DNA from: Tetraselmis striata
Lineage: Eukaryota > Chlorophyta > Chlorodendrophyceae > Chlorodendrales > Chlorodendraceae
Reading direction: 5' to 3'
NCBI GenBank assembly: GCA_006384855.1
Contig: VCJN01001409.1
Span: 62,001-126,000, forward strand
Length of the DNA: 64,000 nucleotides
Positions 47,934-59,765 of this stretch are shown here, piece after piece. Each line of letters begins with the position of its first letter. Within the stretch, counting starts at the first letter, position 1. The translations under genes and the position numbers were made by a program. Under the pieces are notes generated by a model. That model was not told where the DNA came from, ran no database searches, and worked only from the letters and a program-made list of their open reading frames with translations.

Positions 47934-48324
47934 GTACCATCCCCGGCATGCAAAACGTTGTAAACGCTCGCGGACATGCCCACCCTGCCCTTAGGTATAA
48001 TACCCATCAAAGCGCACTAGCCCATCCCGCTGCAACACACGATCGATCTTCGGAATGGCCGAGGGCCGACCATTAAACGCCCGATCGACGCGGCTCCAAA
48101 AGGCAGGTAGTGGCGACGGGTCCCCCCAACAACACACACGACGCAGGGACGCCCCAGCCCCCAGCCATGTACCCAACCGTCCAAGGGCAAACCCCCGTCA
48201 CTATGACGGCTGCACCCGGTGGCGCGCGGTTGCCCATATCTGGGCCAACCCTACCGGAGCTACGTTTATGTTATACCACGCGGGAAAACTCGGTAATGCG
48301 GTAGGGTCTTGGCAAACATTCCCT

Positions 48325-48938
48325 AGCGCGAGGTATACGGGTTACGGATCCCCGAGTCGCCGGCCGGACAGGGCCGACAGCGCAAGGGCGGATACCGCTC
48401 GGTTAAGGACTAGTGGTTACGCGATGGGGCGCTAAAGCCTGCCGGTTTGACCGCGGGCGGGCGGGCTGGCGGGCTGGGGCAATCTTGCCTGCGGAGCGGA
48501 TGGAGCCGGGTTGCACCAAGAATCATGTCCCGACCTCGTGGCGTCTTGTCCTGGCCTTTTCTGTCCCGGCATGTCCTGGTCGACCTGACCTGCCGGCGGG
48601 GGGGGGGGGGGGGGGGGCTCGACGCAGGCAATTAATTAGTCGGTTAGTCACCTAACCGCGCGACCGATCGCGGGATCCTCGCCGACACACGCAACCGCGA
48701 CAAACGGTAAAACCCGCAAGCTGCGCGGCTAGTCCCGAAGGAGGGCCGTTGGAGTGCTGATGACCGGCTGGCTGGCTGAATGGCTGGCGCTGGGGAATTG
48801 GAAACGGCTGGCGGGCTGGCGGGCTGACGGGTGATCGGCTCGGCGGAGCGGACGGCGTCGCGAGTACTTAAGGGCAGTGCTGCGCTTAACACAGGGAAAA
48901 AGCGGCTGAGAAGTGAGCAGTGGTACTGGTAGTCGCTA
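48325..48938. other. Spacer between the LINE array and the DIRS-like element
   Basis: GC-rich. Contains a G20 run (48598-48617) and a degenerate GGCTGGC/GGCGGGCTGGC minisatellite (about 48755-48830). GGTAGTCGCTA lies at 48928, right at the edge of the DIRS-like terminal repeat. No gene seen. Confidence 0.55.
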
Positions 48939-51900
48939 GTAACGTTAACATTCTAGTTTGAATGTTAGCTACATGTACTCGCAGTCCCGTACCGCTTGGA
49001 CTTCCCGATGTCCAGCGGCGCTAGCGACAGCATGCAACAGCATGCGACAGCCCTGATACATGACTCACCCGCACCACGAGGGGAGTCCACGAGGGGAGTC
49101 CACCAGCTGACCAGCTAGCGCATCGTCATCGCACCTCTCGTAGGTGTGCAATAGTGAACATCTCTACGAGTAGACGGTCTCGACGACTAGTCTTCCACCT
49201 CGACACTTGCGCGCTACGATGGTATGCGGCAAGAAGGCGGCGGACCCTACTAAGGCAACGCCAGCCGACATTTTGGACGAAGCGCCCGCGGAGTCGACAG
49301 AGACGACACGGGACACGTTAACGCCTGCGTTATTGCAAGCGTTGGCGTTGAAGGTGGGCGCTCTATCAACCCACTTGGACGAACAGGACAACAACAAGCA
49401 CAAGGAGCAGCGCGACATTCCCTCGGACGACGACGACGTCGGCGAGGGTGGCAAGGAGCCGGAGCACGACGCCCGGACAGCCGTTGCTACGGGGCGCGCG
49501 CGCGGCGTCATGGCCGTGTTCATCGATCTTCGGGATTGGGAAGCCCTCTTGCCCCGGGCGTATCAAGACTCCCCGCCCCTTTCGGGCGCCACACGCCCAA
49601 GCCTCTGGCGGCCCCGTAACGGCGAGGCCGACCGCTACCTCATTGAGGCCAACAAGACTGCGTCGCGCGACGAGTACCGCCACATGCTGTGCTATGGCGT
49701 CTACCGCGCCGCCGCTAACACGGCGGCTTAAGACAGCTATGTCTACGCTTCTTGCGCCCGATACCCCCAAGCACTCAACACCGCGTCGACGCCCTTGACC
49801 TACTCCACGCCGCGCATCGCCCGCTTGAAGCAGTGGGTGACGCGGATGAGGCCAGGCTCACTTACCTTCGATGCTTCAAGGCCAAGAAGGCCCTCACCCC
49901 CGAGGATCAAGTCCCCGAGCGACTCATCTACTCCCGGGTCTTCGACATCACCGCCGAGCATGAGCGCTCCACCAACGTCGTCGACGGCCTCCTGGCAGCG
50001 CTCGAGGACAAGCGCCCCAAGGTCGGCCTCGAGGCTGCGGTCAAGGCACAGGCGTCAGCGACCTTCAAGAGGCAGGCAACGGAGCGCGACACCGACCGCG
50101 ACAAGGCGCGGAAGGAAAAGGACAAGGCGGCGCGCGAGAGGCGGGAGCAGCAACGCCGCGAGGCGGACGCCAAGAACCGCGACAGGAACGGCGACAAGAC
50201 ACGCGACTTACGGTGTGGCGCGCCGCGCCGACATCTGCTGCCCGGACTCTGACTATATCCGTCACCGCGTAAGGCGGAGCTGGCTGCACTGGCAAGACAT
50301 CGGTGCGAGCGCGCAAGTGACGAGCTGGATACATGACGATGGCGCGTACGCGTGCCTTTCCGCTACAATCGGCCACCCCCAATTTTCAACCAAGGCGTCT
50401 CGTTCGACGACACGACCCATGCCCAGCTTAAGTTCCTCACCGCCAAACTAAGACGCTTTACGGCGGCCGGCGCGTGGGAGAAGTCGTCGTGCGCACGGTG
50501 GGTGTCCTTGGCGCTCTTCGTTCCGAAGCCCGGCGACAACCAGTGGCATTTCATCATCGACCTCCGCGTACTCCACGCCTTCTGCGCACGCAAGCGACTA
50601 CGAATGGAGACACTCACGGGCGTTCGACACCTGACCGTGAAAGGGGACTACATGTTTTCGTTCGACCTTCAAAACGGCTTCTATGCCACGGGCATCGCGC
50701 CCTCCGACCGCGACTACTTCACGGTCAGCATCCGCGGGACCCTCTACCGGCTGGGCGGCCTCCCATGGGTTGGTCGCTGAGCCCTTACTACTTCACGACG
50801 TCCGCGATGACGACGTTCGTGAAACACCTACGCTCTCCGACTATCCCCGCTTCGCCTGGCAATGTCCCGCGGTCGTGCCGCTGGTTGCGCCGCGGGCGGT
50901 GGAGGGGGGCGCGCATGTTACCATACGTCGATGATTTCTTGACGTTCGCCTCGTCGGAGCCGGAGGCGCTGGAGCTCCGCCTGCGCGTCGCCGACTTGCT
51001 AGACATCCTGAGCATGCAACGCAACCCCGCCAAAGCGCTGTGGGAGCCGGTCCACTACGGCCAGCACTTGGGGGTGGACATCGACACGGCCACGGGATAT
51101 TTCATGCCCCGGCGGACAAACTGCAGCGGCTCGCGCGCCAAGCCAAGCAAGTGCTGCAGCGCGCGGCCCGCGACGCCCGTTGGCTGCCCGTGCGGGAGCT
51201 GCAGTCGCTCGCTAAGCGGGCTCAATGCCTGTACTTGGCGACCCCGGCCGCGCGCTCCTACCTGCGAGAGCTCCACGACGTGGTGGGCTCCAAGTGGGGC
51301 GGCCGAGTGCGCATGACACACCAACTGCGGCGCGACTTGCAGTGGTGGACCGCCGTGCCGACTCAGTCCAACATCCGCCCTATCCACCGCCCTGTGGAAA
51401 GGGCCTACGTGCCTTTCGATAGCTCCGGCTACGGTTGGGGGGCGGTGCTGAATGGCAGGCTGGAGGCGCGGGGGTTTTGGGGGCAGCCAACGAGCGCCGG
51501 CACATCACCTAGAAAGAAATGCGGGCCGTCCGGCCGGCAGTGGAGTCTTTCCTGCAACACCTCGCCGGTTGCCGCGTGTTGCTGCACGAGGACAACCAGG
51601 CGGTGTGCAACGTCCTTGCTGGCCTCACCTCCCGCTTCGGAGATGATGGCGGAACTACGCAAGCTGTGGTACATGCTGGACAGCAACGGCGTACACATCA
51701 GAGCCCACTACATCCGGTCCGCCGCGAACGTCTGGGCGGATCGACTGAGCCGACACCTCGATAGCGACGACTCGCAACTGGACCCCGTTCTATTCGCGGA
51801 GCTGGAGGTCATGTGGGGTGCGCACCCCGCCCGTCGACCGGTTCGCGTCAGCCCTGAACGCGATGCTACCGCGCTACAACGCTGCGTGGTTGGACCCCGG

Positions 51901-53742
51901 CTGCGAGGCGGCGGACTCCTTTCACCTGTCCGATGCGGAGTGGCGTCGCGAGAACGACTACCGCAACCCCCCATGGCCGCTCCAGCCTGCCGGACATGTG
52001 CAGAAGCCGTGCTAGAGCGGCGCGGCCGCTACCGTCGTGGCCCCTCGCTGGGAGGGTAAGGTGTGGCACCATGCACTTACCGAGATGGCGGTGGCGGAGC
52101 GCGTGGTACTGCCGCGCCGCGATCTTTTCCGGCCGGGGCGGAGGGCAGGGCGCGATATGCCCGGAGCACCGCGCTAGGCAGTAAGTATCTTCGGTGTGCC
52201 ATTCCGTCATGGCTGCACATGCGCCGCAGATCAGTGAGCGCAACCTTGGCGTTGTTCCCCGTACGCCAGGCCCGTGCGCGAGCCGCGCGTGCCGCCGGAA
52301 AAAAATTCTGTTGGACATTCAGACGAGCGGCACGAGCCCGTGGGCAACTACTATGCGTCCGTACATGCGTTCAGTACTAGGCAACGACGAACCCGGCAAA
52401 ACGGCGCGTCATTTGTACCTGTCGGCGTGAGCATGGACTACCGCCAGTACGTACGGCAGCGCCATCCCCCCGTTCTTATAGTTCTGCGCTGAGCAGGGTG
52501 TGCCGCCCTTGGGTGCCACGGCGGCAACCGTCGCGCGCTACATCGCGTGGCAGGGTTTTCGGGGGACTGTCAAGGCAGCCAGTTTGCAGCCTTACCTTTC
52601 CGCGATCAACGGCTTCTACCGCGAGGCCGCGACCACGGCGCGGAGCCGGTGGCGCAGGGCGACCTCATCAGCAAGGTGAGAAAGGGCCTCGCGGCATCGC
52701 AGGTTGAGCCAGACCAGCCTGGAGTCCGCACCGACATGCCCGCCCGGTTGATCACGCGGACATTGCGGCTCGCGGAGACCCTGCGTGAGGAGATGGGACC
52801 CACATGGACCCGCGACCAGCACCCTCGTATCATCTTGCTCCACGCCGCTATGGCAGTCGTTGCCATGTGTGTTCTATACGCGCTTGGCAAGGCCGGCGTA
52901 GCTCGCCAAACGGGCGATTTGACGGTTATTGCAGATGGTAAAATCATACTGTACCATCGGGACCAAAAAGGCAAACGAGGGCAACACCGTGACCGCAAGT
53001 TACGGTGCCAGATTCCGGCGCGCGCGCGTAGCCCCGGATTGCGTCCTTGCTGCTCTATTTTGATGCCGCACGCACAGTAGAATGCGGTCAGCGAGGACTG
53101 CCAGCAGCCCGGTGGGCAGCAGTGACCCACGACGAGCCGGCGGCATCGTGGACATCGGCCACCGTCACATACTGGTTGCAACTAGTGGCACATATGTTGG
53201 AGTAGCACCCGCCTCCCGGGGTTATAGTATGGGCGTCACACTCTCTCCGCAAAGGCGCGGCCACTACGGCGTACGCTATCGGCGGGGTGCTGCCGAAGAT
53301 CGAGCACTTTGACGGTTGGGCGGAGTTCAGGAGTTATCCAACGTCGTGCTCGACTATATCAATCCCACGGCGCTGCCGTGTGCATCATCGTGGCAGCTCT
53401 TCGGTTGGCTTACCCCTTGGGGTGGGCCGCCAGCGATAGGCTGCCCGCCCATGGGCGCCATGATGGTAGGCTGATGATAGGCTTGCCGCCATGCGGCCCC
53501 ACAATGGTTAAATGGTCATATTGGTAACTTAGAGGTTTGATTACACCGGGCTATCACCGGTATTGGTAACGTTAAGATTCTAGTTTGAATGTTAACTACA
53601 TGTACTCGCAGTACGGGTACCGCTTGGACTTCCCGATGTCCAGCGGCGCTAGCGACATCATGCAACAGCCGTGCTACATGACTCGCCCGCACCACGAGGG
53701 GAGTCCACCTTCTGCCTTTGCGCCAGCTGACCAGCTAGCGCA
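48939..53742 (+). mobile_element. DIRS-like (PAT/kangaroo type) retrotransposon, broken fossil
   Basis: About 4.8 kb. Diverged direct terminal repeats at 48939-49122 and 53567-53742, consistent with the split direct repeats of PAT-type DIRS elements. Parts in order: a charged gag-like region (about 49219-50250), RT (about 50390-51110, with the YVDD box), RNase H (about 51400-51500 on), and a region where a tyrosine recombinase would be expected (about 52490-53080, weak). It is interrupted in several places (roughly half a dozen) and looks dead. The terminal repeats differ by many small changes, so it is not recent. Confidence 0.7.
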
Positions 53743-53860
53743 ACCCACCCACCCCGCTATGCTACCCTTTCAATGCGGACTATACGCCCCGTGGGCCTAC
53801 TCACACCCCAAAAAGCAAGAGATTCACATCTTTGGCAAAGACGACCTCACAATGGTTAAA

Positions 53861-54591
53861 CGAGTATTTTAGTATTTCAAAATACTCCCTGGCCTCGCGG
53901 GGGGGGGGGGGGGGGGGGGGGGGGGCTATTTTCACCTGGCGCCGAGGGAGTATTCTAGTATTTTCGCCCATTGTACATATGTGCTTATTAAGTGTTGTTC
54001 GGACCCCCACATGCCGCCGGGCATCCCGCGCGCGGGCCTGCCAAATCACCACCCGGCGAGCTGCGGATGCCACGAGATCTCCTCCCCAAACGTCAGCATA
54101 CAGCCTGACACCCCGCATGAGTGATACCTTCTCGCTGCCCGACGACAAAGAGAAGGATGGGCGAGTCCCCAGCCACCTGTTGACAACGAGGCGGGCGGAG
54201 ATGGCGGTGGTGCTGCGCCTGCTACGGGCCCCGCACCGCCTCCTACGGAAAAGGGCAGCTCCTCCTCTCAAGTTGAGGCGCCTGCTGATCTGGATCAAGA
54301 CCCCGAGGACGACATCCAGGTCAGGAAGGGGCGAGGCGCACGCAAGGGGAGGGAGATGACGACGGTGGAGGCGATTTTGTATGCCCGTGTCGGAAACGAA
54401 GCTTACCAGCGAAGCGTGAGGCGCGATGATGGGAAGGAGTCGATGATTACCGCCCTCTACAAGCAGCAAGAAATACTACAATACCGTGCTGCCAATTCCG
54501 TCCGGAGGGATGAGTATTTTCGTATTTTCGTATTTTCCGGCCTCAAATACCAAAATAGTCGCTACCAAATACCAAGATACTAAAATACTCG
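53861..54591. mobile_element. 0.73-kb element with 15-bp perfect inverted ends
   Basis: CGAGTATTTTAGTAT at 53861-53875 is repeated inverted at 54577-54591. Inside the left end is a G27 run (53899-53925) between two arms containing AATACTCCCT / AGGGAGTATT. Related ends (ATTACCGAGTATTTTTGG) occur at 24178. Short frames inside (e.g. MTTVEAILYARVGNEAYQRS) are not recognised. Probably a non-autonomous DNA transposon; no target duplication seen. Confidence 0.65.
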
Positions 54592-55066
54592 GTAATTGCG
54601 TAATAAGTGGCCTAAGCTCATGATGTGCTTTTTTCTTACATCAGTGCTTTCCCATATGGGCGTCTCCTACACAAGTGGCGTATCTATGATCTCGCGGCTT
54701 TTCGAATATGGGATTGACACAGGATACTACTTAAGAGTGTGTTCTCCACTCTAGTCGCTAGCTGCCGTCACTACGGGTACCCTTCGCCGCCACGTTCGTT
54801 GCAACTTGCAAGAGGCCGATATTTAGCGACTACATGAGGGCTATGAGTAAAAGCAAAGTAGAGTTCGCCCCGGGACATCGGCCGAAGCCGCCCCAGGAGT
54901 TGACCTCTTGCGCCAGCTCCAAACGTAGGTCTGGCATAGCCCTTAGACCATTGCCTCATTCGAACCCCGAGCGAAGGACGATAAATGCATCAACCGGGTA
55001 ATCCCAGGACACGCCGGGCCGATATTGCTAATACAGTTAATTACATGAGCTATAGCTGCAGAAGGC
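54592..55066. other. Intergenic spacer
   Basis: Unremarkable except for CTAGTCGCTAG (54752) and TTAGCGACTA (54823). The right end (55035-55066) is the left flank of the dispersed 85-bp repeat. No gene seen. Confidence 0.45.
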
Positions 55067-55073
55067 GATATCA

Positions 55074-56225
55074 AAAGCGGCCCTGATAGCAACCGCTTCC
55101 GAGGCCGCCTCTTACGCGATGCGACAGCGTTCCTCGTGACTGATCCTCCAAGTGAGGGTCGCCTTGGTGAGGTATGTGAGCGTTCCCCTGAGTACTGCGA
55201 TTCCATGTTCCGCGTTGCCGCTTGCCGCCCATTTGGCATGCTTCCGGCGGCTCCCTTGGCGAGTCATGCCCTTGTGCTTTTTGCTTCTTCTCGGTACAAG
55301 GTATGCTGGCCCGTTTTGAGGATGCTGGCGTGGATTTCACTCCTTCAACTTGGGAGGTCGCATACGCTGATCACGTGGCTCGTTGCTCTGGGGGCGACTC
55401 CAATCACGCCGCACACGAGTGGCTTGGGCGGCACATGGCCTTTCCGACGTTTGCCACGACGTGAAGTCCGCGCTGGGCGTGGGTGTCCAGATCCTCACGG
55501 ACCCGTCGGTGCTTGTTTCTCTTCCGAAGGGCAGCGACGGCCGGCTGACCGATGATTGGGGTTTTTGGGGTATGGTGGTACCCGCGGGAACACGGTTGCT
55601 GTCGATACCACCATTGCTCCTATCCTCGGCGTGTCAAGCTCGGATCCAACGACTGCATTGCGGGCTGTAGAGCGCCACAAAAATCCAAAAGTATGACGAG
55701 GGTGTCCGAAACGCCGCCGGCATGCTTCGCTTTGTTCCTTTCGTCGTTTCCGAGTTTGGCTCGCTGGCCCCGCACGCTGAGGCCTTCTTGGTGGAGCTCG
55801 CGAAAGCAAGCCACACACACACACACTGGCCAAAAAATCGGCGTGGCGCCGCCGTTTCTCCTTGCTCATCAACATGGCACATGCAGACAACGTTCTTGGC
55901 GCGGTCGCGGCCGCGCGCGCGGCACGTGATGGTGCTCCTTCGCCTGCGTCGGGTCGCTCGTCGGCATGTGTTGCTATGACCCGTGTCATTGGCTGCAAGC
56001 GTCCTCGCCGCGGCTGATAGCCTACCCCAGGGCGGTGGTCCCTTTGGTTTCTGGCAGGTTGGCGACTTCGTGGTTCCCTTGGCTCCTCCTTGGTTCTTGG
56101 CTCCCTGGCCTCCTGCTCGACCTTGGTTTCAGGCTTATGTCCCTCTTTGCTGGCAACCTTTCATAGTTGTTGTTAGTTCTGTTTGTAGTGCCCATTTGTT
56201 AAAGCCCTGATGTAATATTACAGGG
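55074..56225 (+). mobile_element. 1.15-kb retroposon-like insertion with 7-bp target duplication
   Basis: Flanked by GATATCA at 55067-55073 and 56226-56232; the related sequence at 5928-6015 has the site uninterrupted. The right end (AAAGCCCTGATGTAATATTACAGG) contains TGTAA, and a second copy of this 3' part without the 5' part is at 57062-57302, as in 5'-truncated retroposons. Inside, short protein-like frames (GMLARFEDAGVDFTPSTWEV; LPKGSDGRLTDDWGFWGMVV) suggest a decayed coding region that I do not recognise. Confidence 0.6.
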
Positions 56226-56275
56226 GATATCAGAAAATCACCATAAAAGGACAATCGGAAAGGTCCTAATACAGT

Positions 56276-57061
56276 ACGGCTATGAGGGGCAATGAGTTTC
56301 GTCATGGTGTTGGACCGCGCCCTGCCGCGCATACAGGTAGTGAATAATGACTGCTTGAATCCTTACGTTGGTTGGCTATCAGCCTTCTCCCCTATTTGTA
56401 CCAGCGGTCCCGGGGTTGCTTTTTGTGACCTGTAGTAATGACGACCCGTAGATTACGACCCGTATCGAGCATATCGTTAACGTAGTCGCTGTATCACGTG
56501 ATGTTCACGTGATACTACCATCACCGGATCCAAGCTGTAACTGGACCACAATTAAAATTCCGACTGGAAAAGCCTTTACTGTACTAATATAGCCCTACAA
56601 ACCCTTTTATAGCATATGTTGAAGCACTGCTGATATAAAAAATCCATATATAGCCGTGATATATTGATGTGACCCTCCCGAACATGAAAAGTGCATTCCA
56701 GCCCCCCCAAAAAGCCCTGTTCCAGTACCGCCTGGTATCAGGAATAATCTGAAGATGCTGATGCTGATCTATATATGCGAGAGCCTGCGCCGAACACTAT
56801 ATAAAGTACAGTAGATCGCGGTTAAGGATGGCCGGCGTACAAGCAATCCTTACCCGTAGTAATCCTCAGGTTAATGATTACATGCGATAGCTGCAACATT
56901 CATCAAGAAATCCACACAGAATCATAAAGTTCATTTTTGTGGTAGTGGTAATCCACCTAATACTGTATGCATGGCATTCGCCGGGACGCTTAGCGAATCT
57001 AATATAAACCCTACAGCAGTCGCTACGAATTGTATTGCGTCAGTGACACATTGTTGCGCCC
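56276..57061. other. AT-rich spacer
   Basis: No gene seen. Contains GTAGTCGCTG (56490) and CAGTCGCTAC (57017). Confidence 0.45.
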
Positions 57062-57302
57062 GGGTCATTGGCTGCAAGCGTCCTCGCCGCGCCTGATAGC
57101 CTACCCCGGGGCGGGGGTTTCTTTAGTTCCTGGCAGCTAAGTGACTTCGTGGTTCCCTTGGCTCTTTCTTGTTTCTTGGCTCCCTGTCCTCCTGCTCGAC
57201 CTTGGTTTCAGGCTTATGTCTCTCTTTTCCTGGCAACCTTTTAGTTGCTGTTAGTTCTCTTTTTGTGCGCTTCAGTGAAAGCCCTGATGTAATTATATTC
57301 CC
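57062..57302 (+). mobile_element. 5'-truncated second copy of the 55-kb retroposon
   Basis: Matches about 55980-56220 closely (GGCTGCAAGCGTCCTCGCCG, CTCCTGCTCGACCTTGGTTT, AAAGCCCTGATGTAAT) and ends at the same 3' position, with indels. Confidence 0.75.
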
Positions 57303-57534
57303 CGACACATTGTTGCGCTATACACAGGTAGTATCTCCAGCATAATAGTATATTATTCATGCCGTCAGTAATATCCCTGTGGCGCCGTCACCCGGCCGTG
57401 TTGATTTATTTTTGCGGCTGCTTCCCCCTACTGCTGTAGTGAGGGGTTTCTGCAGCAGGGGTTACCTGTAGTCGCTTGCCGTCGTCCTGGTGCGCTGTAA
57501 CGATTTTTGACCTAAACAGGTTTATGAGTTCCCT

Positions 57535-57725
57535 CTTCCCAACATGGTACTTCCATGCTTGACTGCCCTAGCGCTTCCCGTACGGTTTGGCAGTCCTATC
57601 CGGTTATATTACCGGTACCGCCAGGTATATGTACGGGCTACCCCACCGCCCGTGACGCTCCGCTTCCGGCCGGGAGCCTAGAAAGCTACTCGCTCGGGGC
57701 TGCCACCACCAAGCGCGTGACCATC
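57535..57725 (+). repeat. Left copy of a ~2.07-kb-spaced direct repeat
   Basis: CCTATCCGGTTATATTACCGGTACCGCC-type block, GTACGGGCTACCCCACCGCC and GACGCTCCGCTTCCGGCCGG recur in the same order and orientation at about 59603-59765. Confidence 0.7.
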
Positions 57726-59602
57726 TTCTCGCGCCTTCGGCATCAGCTTTGCGTACTTGTGTGCGCCATTTCCCATTTAGGTGGTTTTTGATGAGGTGGT
57801 TTCCAAGTCCTGCCCCGGTTTGGCAGCCGAGACGGTTTAATTGGTTATCATGTGCACGAGGTGATGGAGCCATGGGGTCCCCGTTGTGTGTGTGTTGTGT
57901 GCGGGGGGGGGGGGGGGGGGGGGAGGGGGGGGCGGTAAACCTCAACACCCCTAGCCGAGTCACAATACGGGCTTACATGGCTCGCGCAGAGGAGCAACCT
58001 CTCGCATTGATTTAAACTCTGGAGGATAGGTGTGGCGGACGCACGCGCTACCATGGCCATCGAGCGTCACATATGTCAGCGAAGAAAGCTGCGTCTATAC
58101 CGCAACAAGTCGATACGGACCAAGGAGGAGTGCGTGCCGTCGAGACGGCCGTTGCTCATCTGCAAGACGTCACCCGCGTCGCGCGCCCTTCCATGGCGTC
58201 GCGGCATCGTTCGCGGCGTGTAACCCAAAACCCAAAACCCACTGTAGTGGCGGCGCTTTATTGCGCTACCTTTGTGCACTGTCCGACTTGGGGAATGGCG
58301 CCGCTTATGCGCAAGTTTCTCGACAGATCTCGTTGCTCTCGCTCTAGCAAGTGTTCCGGCAACACCCTGTGTTATTGTGGCTGCAATCTACATGGTCCAT
58401 GCGCTGCCATCGCGTCGCATGGCGGCGTGTACTGCACCCCGTTGTCAACTCGACACCCACAAAGTAATCCAAATACGCAGGGTTGCTCGTCAGGGGCGGC
58501 CCACCCACTTGGCGCACCATGTGTATGGTGGTGGCCTAACGTTTGCCGCCACACCGGGATTGTGCGCAACGGTGGTTGTCGCCGGTTCAGTATCGGCAAC
58601 CACCTCGCCACATCGCATCGAGGTTTTTCGTGTTACTGTCGACTACGTCGGCTGGCCTCCCGCAGCCGGAGCCAACCGCGATCCCGCCCGCGACAAAGCT
58701 GCCCCTCGGCGGGGGTAGCTTGCCAGCCACTGGACGCGCTAAGCGTCTCGTGATGACCGTCACGGCTTCTCACTGTGAGATTGTGCGCAACGGCGGCTGT
58801 CGCTGGTGCAGCGGCAGCCGCCCCGCCGCACTCCCTTCTAGTGTGACGCTACTAGTCGCTTTCGACCGGCCTCTTGCACCTGAGCAAGCCGCTACCCCGC
58901 CCACTACGAGGTGCACCGTGTCACCCCCTGACCTCCGCATTGGTTTGTTCCTCGCCCGTGTGCCGTCTACTACGCTCATTGGCTACACGCTTGCGTGGCG
59001 GTTGGTAACTTCAACCGCGCCACCGTACGCGCCATGACGCCCGGGCGCGGGCTTTAGTTTACCTGTGCCCCGTACCGTTGCCGCTCATGTTCGTAATAAA
59101 AGAACGCCACGGCGCTCTGGAACAATGCTGCATGTGCAACCTCGCTCCAAACAACCGCCCTCCCGTGCATCCTGCCGGGCCGGCCTCATAGCCGTCTTCA
59201 CCACATGACTGCTCGCCCGGCCTTAGTTATATACGGGGCCAGATTATTCCATTCCCGTCGTGATGAGCCCCCTCTTGCCATTTTCCTGCGCCGGATGTGA
59301 TGCGGCGCGGGCGTTTCCGGTGCTCATACGAGTATGGGTGTCACGCTGCGCCACAGTGCTGCGATGCGCGCCACACCGCCGTGCAAAATCGGTGGCACCC
59401 TCCGTTCAACATCAACAACGTCGACAAAATCTACTAAGCCTGCGGCTGCCGTCGCCCCGCCCGCTCGACTACGCGTCGCGTGCCATCCGCGACCTCGCCC
59501 GGCACGCATGGCGGTCTACATCACGCTCCGCAGCCGCTCCGCGGGCCGCTTGTGCATGTCAAAACCAGACTCCTGACCTTTTGAAATGATATTATCACAT
59601 TT
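57726..59602. other. GC-rich region with open frames, nothing recognised
   Basis: Long open stretches occur on + (58073-58753, 58272-58718, 58543-59037) but they overlap in all three frames, are rich in Arg, Pro and Ala, and show no motif, as expected of GC-rich noncoding DNA. A G21 run lies at 57903-57923. ATTGTGCGCAACGG occurs twice (58558, 58778), marking a small internal repeat. Confidence 0.45.
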
Positions 59603-59765
59603 ATGGGGCTTCCTCTTCCGAACATAGCTAACTGCCATGGGTTTGGTGGTTCTATCCGGTTATATTACCGGTACCGCCATGTCTATGTACGGGTTGCCCC
59701 ACCGCCCATGACGCTCCGTTTCCGGCCGGAAAGCTACTTAGGGTAGCCACCACCATTCGCATGAC
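59603..59765 (+). repeat. Right copy of the ~2.07-kb-spaced direct repeat
   Basis: Diverged copy of 57535-57725. Could be terminal repeats of a degenerate element or a plain duplication. Nothing between them is recognised. Confidence 0.7.

Larger units (their letters stand above)
43993..48324 (-). mobile_element. LINE unit 4 of the tandem array (5' outer end)
   Basis: About 4,332 bases. Its right edge is the outer 5' end of the array: after CAAACATTCCCT the sequence becomes AGCGCGAGGTATACGG, where inner junctions read TGCGCAGGACAGG. Poly(C) run is C17 (47408-47424). Confidence 0.92.

Noticed and set aside
30972-48324. LINE array as a plain assembly artefact
   Set aside because: Units differ in run length and single bases in a unit-specific way, which a simple assembler duplication would not give. 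It cannot be excluded without reads.
53801-54469. 222-codon - strand ORF across the G27 run
   Set aside because: Part of it is poly(Pro) from the G run; it overlaps both inverted ends of a TIR element and has no recognisable motif.
58215-58245. Telomere-like CCCAAAACCCAAAACCC
   Set aside because: Only about three short repeats, inside otherwise unique sequence.
58073-58753. 226-codon + strand ORF as a gene
   Set aside because: All three frames are open in this GC-rich stretch and no motif or splice pattern supports one of them.
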